Below are positions 1 through 7,157 of a DNA stretch of 21,013 bases, piece by piece. Positions within the stretch are counted from its first letter, which is position 1. Each line of letters opens with the position of its first letter. The position numbers and the translations under genes are program-made. Origin of the DNA: Acidilobaceae archaeon UBA162 (lineage in GTDB: Archaea; Thermoproteota; Thermoprotei_A; Sulfolobales; Acidilobaceae); the NCBI GenBank assembly GCA_002496425.1, contig DAJS01000001.1, forward strand, positions 38,061-59,073, written 5' to 3'. Below the pieces are notes generated by a model, which was not told the origin of the DNA, made no database searches, and saw only the letters and a program-made list of their open reading frames with translations.

Positions 1-222
1 ATTAGTTTGTGGTTTACCGCCTTCCCTTCACCATCTCATAGCTAGTGGGTTTTAACCTACCTTGTTTCACTCGTCCAGTGGCAGGCCCGGGCTGGGTCTT
101 CAGCCTGGTTATCCCTATCCCTCTGTGAGAGTTGCCTTCTCTCCCACCTCCTCGAGACTCAGGGATATGCGTGCTGATGCAGGGGGCGCACAGAGCATTT
201 GGACGTGCCCGCTACAGTGGGC
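1..222 (-). ncRNA. Candidate structured non-coding RNA, class unknown (5' part; runs off the window start)
   Basis: No convincing protein is encoded here. On the minus strand a good TATA box (241-250) predicts a start near 218-222. The stretch downstream is full of short inverted repeats: GCCC/GGGC at 207-210/219-222, GAGAG/CTCTC at 127-131/139-143 with a 7-base loop, GGCTG/CAGCC at 90-94/101-105 with a 6-base loop, and a near-perfect stem at 44-60. An 8-base perfect repeat (177-184/225-232) encloses the first hairpin but may extend past the start site. Together they suggest a stable RNA continuing beyond base 1. I considered RNase P RNA, SRP RNA and 5S rRNA. RNase P is the least unlikely, because GGTGAA and GCGGTAAACC segments occur near bases 10-33, but I do not find the universal GAGGAAAGTCC-like core in a plausible place. 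Class and 3' end are unresolved. Confidence 0.4.
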
Positions 223-240
223 TTCCCTGCATATTATTCC

Positions 241-250
241 TTATAATAAA
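241..250 (-). promoter_or_regulatory. TATA box for the minus-strand RNA candidate
   Basis: Read on the minus strand this is TTTATTATAA, a close match to the archaeal TATA element, in an AT-rich patch flanked by GC-rich DNA. A start about 25 bases downstream falls at 218-222, just where the first hairpin begins. No open reading frame follows, so it most likely drives an RNA gene. Confidence 0.5.
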
Positions 251-331
251 CGTTCAAATTTTGAAAATCCTGCCTCATCCTTAGAAGGAATGAGGCTTTC
301 AGTCTCTTGTAAACCTTCTTGGCTGTTAACG

Positions 332-340
332 CTTTTTAAG
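332..340 (+). promoter_or_regulatory. TATA box of tRNA-Phe
   Basis: CTTTTTAAG centred about 30 bases upstream of the first tRNA base matches the archaeal TATA consensus and spacing, and would place the start at or a few bases before the mature 5' end. Confidence 0.65.
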
Positions 341-365
341 CGCCTTGAACTTTGCAGGTCCCGGA

Positions 366-438
<73 letters not shown>

Positions 439-533
439 CCTCTTTACGCTGATCCCCTTACGCGACCGCCAGCATCTAGATACAGTTCAAAGCTTAATTT
501 GCGGCTCAAAGCGCAACTGCTGCCAGGGCCGCC

Positions 534-1583
534 TTGAGGACGCGAAACAGGCTACTGCTCGACATCCTGGAGGTCTTAGCAGCCCCTTACTCGGTGCTGT
601 CCAGGGTTCTGCCCCAGATGGCGGCAATAGGTGTAGCCATAGTAGTTGCTACCTATGTATTCATGTACTACCAGCGCCTTGACCCTGTCTCAGCAATGTA
701 TGCTGCTGTAAGCCTTGTCACCACGATCGGGCTCTACGCGCCCTCGGTAAAGTCCATGCCTGTCCTCGAGAAGGTCCTCCTCTCAGCCCTTATGGTGAGC
801 TCTGTAGCCGTGTATACTACTCTCGTAGTCAGCATAGTGTCCACGCTGACCAGGAGAGCTATTTGGGTGGACGCCAGGGCTAGGTGGAGGGCAGCCCACT
901 TGGAGAGCCATGTAGTCGTGCTTAGCGACATACTGGAGATCGCTGAGGAGCTTGAAAGGCTAGGCATTGAGTACATAATGGTCACCAGGAACGAGGAGGT
1001 GGCCGGGTTACTTAAGGGCCATAGGGTCATAATAGGTGACCCTTCATCAGAGCAGACCCTCAGGGCAGCTGGAGTAGAGGCGGCCTCGGCAGTCCTAATA
1101 GCCCTCAGCACCGATGCTGAGTCACTCACAGCACTAATCAGGACCAGGAAGCTGAACCCCAGAGCGAGAGTGATAGTCGTGGTTAACGACAAGAGACTAA
1201 GCGACGTGTTCCTTGACGCCGGGGCATCGCAAGTAATCATGCTCAGGGCTTTCCTGAGCAGGGCGCTGGCCAGCATGGCGCTCTCAGCCAACATTGGCGG
1301 CATGCTTCTGGAGTCCACGGAGAGTAGCAAGAGGGCCCTTAAGCAGGCTGGCTATGCAATTGGCTTCTTCACAGTAAGCCAGGGCTCCGCGTGCGACGGC
1401 ATGAAGATAAGTGACCTACCCAAGGGCTTGGTGCCAGTGATGATTGAGAGGGATGGCAGTTTCACCTCATATTTCAGCACTAGCACTACGCTGAAGGTGG
1501 GTGACGGCCTTGTAGTGTTGGGTGACCCGAAGAAGTTCTCCGAGCTTAGAAGGCTTTGCGAGTCTGAGACAAAACAAGGCTAA
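534..1583 (+). CDS. Potassium-channel-like membrane protein with RCK/TrkA domains, atypical filter
   Basis: The 349-residue protein has the layout of MthK-type channels: two membrane segments (about 29-46 and 77-104) flanking a pore helix, then a cytosolic RCK region (TrkA-N about 126-250, TrkA-C about 275-345). The pore signature is present but altered: residues 63-68 read TTIGLY where K+ channels have T(V/I)GYG. The first Rossmann glycine loop (GxGxxG in ordinary TrkA-N domains) is replaced by VVLSDILEIAEEL (129-141), so nucleotide binding is doubtful. The TrkA-C part (VGDGLVVLGDP) is normal. The start is TTG at 534, with an AT-rich TATA-like element near 491-500 and a leader of about 12 bases. 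The family is clear; ion selectivity and ligand are not. It may be a gated channel or a membrane sensor derived from one. Confidence 0.8.
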   Translation: MRTRNRLLLDILEVLAAPYSVLSRVLPQMAAIGVAIVVATYVFMYYQRLDPVSAMYAAVSLVTTIGLYAPSVKSMPVLEKVLLSALMVSSVAVYTTLVVSIVSTLTRRAIWVDARARWRAAHLESHVVVLSDILEIAEELERLGIEYIMVTRNEEVAGLLKGHRVIIGDPSSEQTLRAAGVEAASAVLIALSTDAESLTALIRTRKLNPRARVIVVVNDKRLSDVFLDAGASQVIMLRAFLSRALASMALSANIGGMLLESTESSKRALKQAGYAIGFFTVSQGSACDGMKISDLPKGLVPVMIERDGSFTSYFSTSTTLKVGDGLVVLGDPKKFSELRRLCESETKQG

Positions 1584-1666
1584 CAGGCCCTTCTACAGCC
1601 TTATATTGCCCCAATAGCAACCTTATTAACTAACTAAGCATTGCTTGACTAGGCTCGGGAACCCTC

Positions 1667-2371
1667 TTGCCTGTCGCTATAATCTTGGCAGGCGGGTTCG
1701 GCAAGAGATTAAGGCCTCTAACTGACGAGAGGCCAAAGCCCCTGATAGAGGTGGCGGGCAAACCTATCATAGTGCGCCAGATAGAGTGGCTAAGGTCATA
1801 CGGGATTAAGGACTTCATAGTTGCCGTCGGCTACCTCAAGGAAAAGATCATAGATGCCCTTGGCAGCGGTTCCAAGCTCAACGTCTCAATAAGTTATGCC
1901 GTGGAGGAGGAGCCGCTGGGCACCGGAGGGGCCATCAGGAACGCTAGGCTAGCGTTTGCCAGCAAGGAACCGATAATAGCTGTCAACGGTGACATAGTCA
2001 CTAACATAGACCCAAGCCTGCTGTTTGAGCCGCTCAACAGGGGTTACCTGGCCTCGATGGCCGTGGTCTCTCTCAGGAGCCCCTACGGCATAATAGACCT
2101 CGATGGTGAGAAGGTCGTGTCCTTCAGGGAGAAGCCGCTGCTTGAGGGCTATTGGATTAATGCTGGCGTTTATGCTATGAGACCTGAGATCTGGGACTAC
2201 CTGCCTGAGAAGGGAGACCTAGAGCGCATGACCTTCCCAAGGCTGGCAGCAGAGGGCAGGCTGGCAGCAGTCAAGTATCTGCTCAACAAGCATTACTGGC
2301 GCAGCATAGACACCTTCAAAGACATTGAAGAGGCTAACGGGGAGCTGGCGCCTGAGCCCAAGGAGACCTGA
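1667..2371 (+). CDS. NDP-sugar pyrophosphorylase (mannose/glucose-1-phosphate nucleotidyltransferase family)
   Basis: This cytosolic enzyme should transfer an NMP from an NTP to a sugar 1-phosphate, making an activated sugar for glycan or compatible-solute synthesis. At 234 residues it is only the catalytic Rossmann domain. Residues 8-18 (LAGGFGKRLRP) are the NTP-binding signature, PKPLIEV (23-29) follows with its catalytic lysine region, PLGTGGAI binds the base, and NGDIV carries the metal-binding Asp. The C-terminal left-handed helix found in longer members (compare the gene at 13330) is absent. Substrate and nucleotide cannot be read from sequence; mannose-1-P guanylyltransferase is the commonest label for such short archaeal proteins. 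The start is TTG at 1667, no Shine-Dalgarno is evident, and a TATA-like CTTATTAAC lies at 1622-1630. It does not overlap the channel gene and probably has its own promoter. Confidence 0.88.
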   Translation: MPVAIILAGGFGKRLRPLTDERPKPLIEVAGKPIIVRQIEWLRSYGIKDFIVAVGYLKEKIIDALGSGSKLNVSISYAVEEEPLGTGGAIRNARLAFASKEPIIAVNGDIVTNIDPSLLFEPLNRGYLASMAVVSLRSPYGIIDLDGEKVVSFREKPLLEGYWINAGVYAMRPEIWDYLPEKGDLERMTFPRLAAEGRLAAVKYLLNKHYWRSIDTFKDIEEANGELAPEPKET

Positions 2372-2630
2372 GGATCTTTAGCGTTACAGCCGAAAGCCTT
2401 GCCATTTATGGCTAGGATGAGGGTTGCGGGTTTGAGTTTAGGCGTTGTCAGCTGGCTTACGTGCAGGGCGCCTCAAACACCACTGATATTTCTCAACTCC
2501 CTCATGCTCTTGTACCAAACCCGTAGACGTGAGTTTCTAGGACGCAAAGGTAATCCCCACCGAGGGTGAAGACAGTTAAACCAGAAGTCCATGAGCGCCC
2601 AAGGAGAACCCCATGTCCTTTAGTGCGGGG
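2372..2630. other. Intergenic region, no gene seen
   Basis: This 259-base gap lies between converging genes. I find no ORF with family signatures, no tRNA fold, no strong inverted repeat and no recognisable C/D-box pair on either strand. Confidence 0.6.
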
Positions 2631-2918
2631 TCAGACTTGCTCTCCATACTCCCCCATCTCATCGAGGACCAGCTCGTAGTAGTCCTCCTTGGCCTGCTCT
2701 AGCTCCTCCTTGTTCTCCTCTGTGTTTACCTGAACCTCCTTACCTACAGCTTTGGTTGTGTAGACCTTCTTCTCCCCGGGCTTGGCCACAGCCTTATACT
2801 CCTTGGCCGAGACTGAGTCCATGGGCATCTCATAGCCGCATCTTGTACACTTTAAGACCGTAACCTTGCCCTTCTTGATAGGAACCATCAGCCCTCCGCA
2901 TCTGGGACAGAACTTCAA
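2631..2918 (-). CDS. RPB9/TFS-like single zinc-ribbon protein lacking the C-terminal ribbon
   Basis: The N-terminus carries a zinc ribbon, CPRCGG ... LKCTRCGYE, of the kind at the N-terminus of Rpb9, TFIIS-like TFS and RNA polymerase subunit M. Genuine TFS (about 110 residues) has a second, C-terminal ribbon with an acidic hairpin that stimulates RNA cleavage. Here that part is replaced by a lysine-rich linker and an acidic tail rich in Glu, Asp and Tyr, and the next bases after the stop encode no ribbon in any frame. RNA-cleavage activity is therefore not expected. An upstream GTG at 2927 is in frame, but I prefer TTG at 2918. That start gives the family-typical MKFCPRCGG and sits 6 bases after GAGGTG, a good Shine-Dalgarno; the upstream GTG lies inside that motif. 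A promoter is at 2971-2979. Confidence 0.7.
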   Translation of the reverse strand: MKFCPRCGGLMVPIKKGKVTVLKCTRCGYEMPMDSVSAKEYKAVAKPGEKKVYTTKAVGKEVQVNTEENKEELEQAKEDYYELVLDEMGEYGEQV

Positions 2919-2970
2919 GGCTTTCACCTCTCTTAACGCTCCGCAAGCCTACTCCCTTGAACCGCCAGCG

Positions 2971-2979
2971 GTTATAACA
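2971..2979 (-). promoter_or_regulatory. TATA box of the TFS-like gene
   Basis: The minus strand reads TGTTATAAC, preceded by GAAAC as a BRE-like element. Predicted start is near 2949, giving a leader of about 30 bases that contains the GAGGTG ribosome-binding site. Confidence 0.55.
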
Positions 2980-3040
2980 GTTTCAGCTGCCTCCGAAACC
3001 CTGTAGTCCCGATTTCAGCACGATGCCAAGCGATACTCTG

Positions 3041-3484
3041 CTAAAGCGGATAAAGCCAGTCAGCCCTTATGACGCGCCCGTTGAGGCTTAGGTAAAGCGT
3101 TGGCACGCCCGCGCTGCGTAGCCTCTTCCTTAGCTTTCCATCGTTAGTGGCCACGTAAACCGCATAGCCCCTCTCCTTCAGCCTTATGGCCTCGGCGAAG
3201 AGAGAGTCGTCGGCGCTAGCGGCGCTCTCAAGTTGCGTCACACCCATGAGGGTCAGAGCCCTTAGTGCTGCGTCCGCTGCCCTACCGAGCTTGTCCTCCT
3301 TTGATGCCATAGCGCGTAACTCATCAACTACAGGCCTAGTGGTCACCAGCTCTGCCTGGACCCCTATGGCCTCTAGGAGGCTATCTTTTGAAGTCCTGCC
3401 CTCTGCCAGGTAAATGAGGAAGTTCGTATCAAGGAGGACCTTGAACCTCAGGCCTCGACCATTCCCCAGCCTATCAGCCTCCAC
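3041..3484 (-). CDS. PIN-domain nuclease, FCF1/Utp24-like (probable rRNA processing)
   Basis: This single-domain PIN protein has 147 residues. The acidic metal-binding residues are all present: D19 (LLDTN), E55 (VVDEL), D92/D93 (ADDSL) and D115 (TNDGKL). The order and the closing NGRVIRADWLYP match the archaeal FCF1/FAF1-type family, not VapC toxins, and no antitoxin gene is adjacent. It begins with GTG at 3484 and overlaps the last 37 bases of the aIF2gamma gene in another frame. No other start precedes the first catalytic Asp closely, so the overlap seems real and implies translational coupling. A PIN gene directly after aIF2gamma is conserved in many crenarchaea, which supports a ribosome-related role. 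The rRNA target is inferred from the eukaryotic FCF1 family. Confidence 0.85.
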   Translation of the reverse strand: MEADRLGNGRGLRFKVLLDTNFLIYLAEGRTSKDSLLEAIGVQAELVTTRPVVDELRAMASKEDKLGRAADAALRALTLMGVTQLESAASADDSLFAEAIRLKERGYAVYVATNDGKLRKRLRSAGVPTLYLSLNGRVIRADWLYPL

Positions 3485-4695
3485 CTGCCTGCCACCCTGC
3501 GGCTTAAGGCCACCCTGATCCCCTTCCAGGCCGCCACAGGCCTCCTTAGGCGTATCGTAACAGTGCCGTGCGAGACGGAAACCGTGTCGCCGAATGTGAG
3601 CGCTGGCCCCACGGCCAGCAGCAGCGGCTCCCCCTTGCGCAACGGCTCTACCTTAACGGTCTCCTTAGTACCTACAACTGTGTCGAAGAGCTCATACTTG
3701 GCCGTGAGCTCATCAAACACGTCAGGTGCCTGGCCAGGTCTGCTGACAACGTTACCAACAAGGTTGTCGGCCTTTGTCAAGGACGGGTCAAGCTCTGTGC
3801 CTACGGCCACTAGGCCTCCTGGCTTAGCCTCCTTAACCTCAAGCCTGCCAAACCTCAACGACGTAACCTTGGTCGTTATAGGCTCATACCTGATCTTTGA
3901 GCCCTCCTTGACCTGTAGCCCTGGCCTTATTTCTATCTCGTCGCCAACGCGCAGTGTGCCAGATGTTATGGAGCCCCCTACGACTCCGCCTACTAACTCA
4001 TTAGGCGGGGTTCCTGGCCTGTTAACGTCGAAGCTTCTAATCACATACATCATAAGCGGGCCTGACACGTTGCGCTCAGGTGTTGGTATGTACTTCTGGA
4101 TTGCCGCGAGCAGTGCATCTATGTTAACCCTTTTCAGCGCGCTCACCGGTATTATAGGTGCATCCTCAGCCCACGTGCCGCTTAGGAAGCTCTTTATCTC
4201 CTTGTAGCTCTCCCTGGCGCGTTCAGGAGTGACTACGTCAACCTTGTTCTGGACCACTATAAGGTTCTTTATCCCAAGAACTGTGAGCACCATAAAGTGT
4301 TCCTTGGTCTGAGGCTGTGGTGCTGGCTCATTAGCTGCCACCACAAGGAGGGCTCCATCCATCAGTGCTGCCCCTGAGAGCATCGTGGCCATAAGTATTT
4401 CATGGCCGGGAGCGTCAACGAATGAGAGACGCCTCAGGAGCCTGGGCCTCGCACCCGGGTTACAGTCGCACACGGGCTCTGTCGAGTAATTTCCAGGAAA
4501 GCTACAGCCCTCGCACTCCCAGATCTCGCCATCAGCGTAGCCAAGTTTTATTGTCATTCCCCTCTTGACCTCCTCGCTGTGCCTCATAGTCCAGATGCCG
4601 GTCAGGGCCTGCACGAGCGTAGTCTTTCCATGATCTACGTGACCTATTACTCCTATGTTAACCTCAGGCTGTCTTTCTCGTTCCTCAGCGGCCAA
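3448..4695 (-). CDS. eif2g: Translation initiation factor aIF2, gamma subunit
   Basis: aIF2gamma is the GTP-binding core of the heterotrimer that carries initiator Met-tRNA to the small ribosomal subunit. Within 415 residues the sequence shows G1 GHVDHGKTT (18-26), switch 1 with RGMTIKLGYAD, the family-specific zinc knuckle C61/C64/C76/C78, G3 DAPGH (94-98), G4 NKVD (150-153) and G5 SAL. Two beta-barrel domains follow. Length and motifs are normal. The start is TTG at 4695, preceded by GAGAAGG. An own TATA box at 4731-4740 lies in the 62-base gap after the S6e gene, so the gene can be transcribed independently of S6e. The PIN gene follows with overlap. Confidence 0.98.
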   Translation of the reverse strand: MAAEERERQPEVNIGVIGHVDHGKTTLVQALTGIWTMRHSEEVKRGMTIKLGYADGEIWECEGCSFPGNYSTEPVCDCNPGARPRLLRRLSFVDAPGHEILMATMLSGAALMDGALLVVAANEPAPQPQTKEHFMVLTVLGIKNLIVVQNKVDVVTPERARESYKEIKSFLSGTWAEDAPIIPVSALKRVNIDALLAAIQKYIPTPERNVSGPLMMYVIRSFDVNRPGTPPNELVGGVVGGSITSGTLRVGDEIEIRPGLQVKEGSKIRYEPITTKVTSLRFGRLEVKEAKPGGLVAVGTELDPSLTKADNLVGNVVSRPGQAPDVFDELTAKYELFDTVVGTKETVKVEPLRKGEPLLLAVGPALTFGDTVSVSHGTVTIRLRRPVAAWKGIRVALSRRVAGRWRLIGWGMVEA

Positions 4696-4730
4696 GCCTT
4701 CTCAACACCTAGAAGTGAGCGGAAGCCGCT

Positions 4731-4740
4731 ATTTTAAAGC
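4731..4740 (-). promoter_or_regulatory. TATA box of the aIF2gamma gene
   Basis: The minus strand reads GCTTTAAAAT. Predicted start is near 4709-4710, about 14 bases before the TTG, leaving room for the GAGAAGG motif. Confidence 0.6.
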
Positions 4741-4757
4741 AGGCGGACAGGAAACCT

Positions 4758-5492
4758 TCAGCTTGTGGCCTGCTGAGCCTCAGGATATGCTATGACCACG
4801 TTCAGCTGGGCCAGCGCCGTCTTCCTCCTCTCCGCCCTTGGATCAGGAATGGTATTGCCCCTCACGGTCTTCCTCTTCCTCTCGCCGCTCCTCTTTGGGT
4901 GAAAGCCGGGCGGGCCTGATAACAGGATCTTCCTCCTCACGGAGCCTGGAACGCCAGGGTGCATTGGGAACCCTGAGGCGTCAGTGCCGCCTACTATCTT
5001 CAGTGAGATGCCAGGAGCGCCAATCAGCGTCCCGTCAAAGGTGTTGCCTATCTTGAGCCCAGAAAGCCTTATTGCGATGTCCTCTGATACGGCTATCTGC
5101 CATGCCTTTGCCCTAAAGGCCAGCGCCTCGGCCTCCTCGGCTCCGACGGCCTCAGCGAGGAGGGCCTTGTGAACCCAGACCTCGCCCTCGGGCACTGACT
5201 GGTCCTGGATAACCTTCAGGGGGACATTGGTCTTTGAACCCTCCTGCCTTATTGATATGGTCATCACACCTACCTCGTTAAGGTTGAGCTCGGCTGCCAG
5301 CTTAGGGCTGACCTTAGCCTTTGGCAGCTCCGCCCTCTCCTGTCCCTTGGTCTTCTTCATGGAGTCAGTGTATGCCAAGGCCTCGTCCTCGACGCCCTTA
5401 ACCTTAACCTTAACTACCTTATTGCCTGCCCTGGGATCCGATATCACTATTCTCAGTGGTGGCCTCTCTTCTCTAGCCGGCACAGCCGCCAC
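4758..5492 (-). CDS. rps6e: Small-subunit ribosomal protein S6e
   Basis: This 244-residue protein has the long form of S6e seen in crenarchaea. Residues 13-30 (LRIVISDPRAG...) align with the N-terminus of known crenarchaeal S6e. The conserved core GGTDASGFPMHPGV, the KILLSGPPGFHP motif and GERKRKTVRGNTI sit in the C-terminal half. About 12 residues precede the usual start and about 30 alanine/arginine-rich residues follow the conserved core. The start is GTG at 5492; a second GTG at 5483 lies 5 bases after GGGTGG and would give a protein three residues shorter, so the exact start is uncertain. The promoter TATA (5522-5532) is about 30-40 bases upstream of the GTG. It is followed by aIF2gamma, a common archaeal gene order. 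Confidence 0.95.
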   Translation of the reverse strand: MAAVPAREERPPLRIVISDPRAGNKVVKVKVKGVEDEALAYTDSMKKTKGQERAELPKAKVSPKLAAELNLNEVGVMTISIRQEGSKTNVPLKVIQDQSVPEGEVWVHKALLAEAVGAEEAEALAFRAKAWQIAVSEDIAIRLSGLKIGNTFDGTLIGAPGISLKIVGGTDASGFPMHPGVPGSVRRKILLSGPPGFHPKRSGERKRKTVRGNTIPDPRAERRKTALAQLNVVIAYPEAQQATS

Positions 5493-5521
5493 CCTATGGC
5501 ATTCTCTGCTGGCCAGACAAG

Positions 5522-5532
5522 GCTTTTTAAAC
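5522..5532 (-). promoter_or_regulatory. TATA box of the S6e gene
   Basis: The minus strand reads GTTTAAAAAGC. Predicted start is near 5500, so the leader is under 10 bases for the GTG at 5492. The box lies 13 bases downstream of the apgM stop, so S6e is transcribed separately from apgM. Confidence 0.65.
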
Positions 5533-5544
5533 AGTTATGAGTTA

Positions 5545-6849
5545 CTAATGAGCGCTCAAGGACCTCATTATCGACAGCGCAGTAGGTATTATCTTAGTTC
5601 CTGAATCCAGGACCCCAAGGTCGCCGCCGCTGCAAGTCCTCTCATCAAACCTGGCGTAACCAGAGGATATGAATGGGCTTGAGTACATGATTGGCACAGG
5701 ATCGTCGCTATGACTCTTGAGGTACCACGGTGTTGAGTGGTCAGAGGCCACAATTATAAGCAGGTCATTCAGGTTCACCTTGCTGAGCAGCGTACCGAAG
5801 AAGTGTCTGTCTATCAGCTCTATTGCCGCCTTCTTGGCCTCGAAGTTGCCGTCGTGCCCAGGTTCATCAGGGCCCTTGAGGTGAACGTATATAGCGTCAT
5901 AGCTCTGCAGGTTTGAGGCCACGAGCTCCGCCTCACCCGTCAGCACCTCCTCCTTGCTCCTGCCCTCCACCTCAAAGTGCAGCTCCTTGAGGCCCAGCAC
6001 CGCCGCTATGCCTCTCTCCACTGGCATCTCGGTGACGCTGGCGAACCTCAGCCCGAAGACCTGCGTTATCGGCGGCGCCTGGGGCAGCCTGTCTCCAGCA
6101 TCCCTGGCGAGTATTGCGTTAGCCGGCGGCTCGCCCCTTCTCCTGCGCTCCTGGTTAACCGGGTGCGAGTCTAGAATCCTTATGGTCTTATCGGTGAACT
6201 CGTTCAGCAGCTCAGCCGCCTTTGCGGCCCCTGGGTTGTTAGGGTCTAGGGGGACACTTGTGGCAACATAAGGCTCGAAGGAGGCCTTAGCCCTACTCAT
6301 GAGGCCAACCTTATCGTAGGCAGGGTCCGTGTTAGAGATATCAGCGCTGAGCTGTACTTCTGAGTGCGAGAGCACCACCACGCCCCTGTGACCTACAGTA
6401 GGTACGAAGTGGGCCCTTCCCTTACCACCGTCAAGGGGCATATTGTCAATGGCCTTAGCTAGCTCAAGGGCCTCAGCCCTGCTGATGCTGCGCCCGGCCC
6501 TCCTGTCAATGATCCTCAGCGTTGACGGGTCGACAGTGGCGAAGTTGGCCCTTAGGGCCACCTGGCCCTGGGAGAAACTAATGCCTGCGCCTACAGCCTC
6601 CAGGGGACCCCTGCCAGTGTAGTACTTATGGGGGTCATAGCCGAGGATGCTGAGCACCGCCTCGTCGCTCTCAGGAGCTATGCCCTTGCCCACCGTGTAG
6701 ACTAACCCGCATCTAGCATGTCTTACTAGGGAGTCTATGTTAGGCTTATGCGCCTCCGAATAGGAGCTCCTAGGAGCATTAAGACCGTCAGCTGCGCCGT
6801 CTAGGATAACGTAAAGCAGCCTCAAGGCTTTCGCCACTGCAATCTGCAC
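5545..6849 (-). CDS. apgM: 2,3-bisphosphoglycerate-independent phosphoglycerate mutase (archaeal ApgM)
   Basis: The enzyme interconverts 3- and 2-phosphoglycerate in glycolysis and gluconeogenesis. Alkaline-phosphatase-superfamily features are clear in 434 residues: D17 (ILDGAAD), the nucleophile S61 in PESDEAVLSILGYDP, the metal ligands D328 and H332 (GPDEPGHDG), D370/H371 (SDHSTP) and H380. Length is slightly above the usual 400-415. Annotated start is GTG at 6849. A TATA-like GGCATAAATT at 6861-6870 predicts a start near 6839, which would favour leaderless translation from the GTG at 6837 (four residues shorter, closer to the family N-terminus). Pcc1 ends only 20 bases upstream, so read-through from the Cdc45-like/Pcc1 genes is also likely. 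Confidence 0.96.
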   Translation of the reverse strand: MQIAVAKALRLLYVILDGAADGLNAPRSSYSEAHKPNIDSLVRHARCGLVYTVGKGIAPESDEAVLSILGYDPHKYYTGRGPLEAVGAGISFSQGQVALRANFATVDPSTLRIIDRRAGRSISRAEALELAKAIDNMPLDGGKGRAHFVPTVGHRGVVVLSHSEVQLSADISNTDPAYDKVGLMSRAKASFEPYVATSVPLDPNNPGAAKAAELLNEFTDKTIRILDSHPVNQERRRRGEPPANAILARDAGDRLPQAPPITQVFGLRFASVTEMPVERGIAAVLGLKELHFEVEGRSKEEVLTGEAELVASNLQSYDAIYVHLKGPDEPGHDGNFEAKKAAIELIDRHFFGTLLSKVNLNDLLIIVASDHSTPWYLKSHSDDPVPIMYSSPFISSGYARFDERTCSGGDLGVLDSGTKIIPTALSIMRSLSAH

Positions 6850-6860
6850 AACTCTTACTG

Positions 6861-6870
6861 AATTTATGCC
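6861..6870 (-). promoter_or_regulatory. Possible TATA box of apgM
   Basis: The minus strand reads GGCATAAATT at the very end of the Pcc1 gene. The predicted start near 6839 lies between the two candidate GTG codons (6849 and 6837) and therefore bears on start choice. Confidence 0.35.
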
Positions 6871-7157
6871 TATGCTAAATCTATGCCTGCCCTTCCCATG
6901 CCCTCTATAGCGGCCCGCGCTGCCAGGAGTATGTCATCAGCTGTGTTGCGCAATGTCAACAGAGCCCTAGGTTCTGAGCAGTCCAGGACCCTAATTATAC
7001 ATGTGACGTAATAGCCTTCGTGATGACAGGAGGCGCTCACCTTAGCTGTACTCCTGGCGTTGTCAGCCTCTAATGCCACCGCCACGGCCTTAGCTCTGTC
7101 CTCAGAGCCTGCCGCAATCCTTAGGGTCAACTCGCACCCTGGGGTGGCGCCAGCCAT
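6870..7157 (-). CDS. pcc1: KEOPS complex subunit Pcc1
   Basis: Pcc1 dimerises within the KEOPS/EKC complex, which makes the t6A modification at position 37 of ANN-decoding tRNAs. The 95-residue protein shows the family pattern: an N-terminal strand, an EADN turn (residues 30-33), central strands with YYVTCIIRV, and the diagnostic helix start LLTLRNTADDIL near residues 66-77. The ATG at 7157 lies 31 bases inside the preceding gene, so the two are probably translationally coupled. The neighbourhood S15 - RecJ/Cdc45-like - Pcc1 recurs in archaea and supports the identification. Confidence 0.9.
   Translation of the reverse strand: MAGATPGCELTLRIAAGSEDRAKAVAVALEADNARSTAKVSASCHHEGYYVTCIIRVLDCSEPRALLTLRNTADDILLAARAAIEGMGRAGIDLA

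Noticed and set aside
200..222. Resemblance to the 5' end of 5S rRNA (GCCCAC...GCGGGC) on the minus strand
   Set aside because: The internal 5S core and the complementary 3' end are missing in the following 120 bases.
734..1330. 198-codon frame antisense to the channel gene
   Set aside because: Shadow of the real gene: low-complexity Ser/Thr/Leu composition typical of antisense frames in GC-rich genes.
3041..3484. VapC toxin of a toxin-antitoxin pair
   Set aside because: No antitoxin gene adjoins; neighbours and the C-terminal motif fit the FCF1-like housekeeping PIN family.
3563..4207. 214-codon frame antisense to aIF2gamma
   Set aside because: The minus strand encodes a full-length aIF2gamma with all GTPase motifs; the antisense product is Ser/Thr/Pro-rich with no motif.
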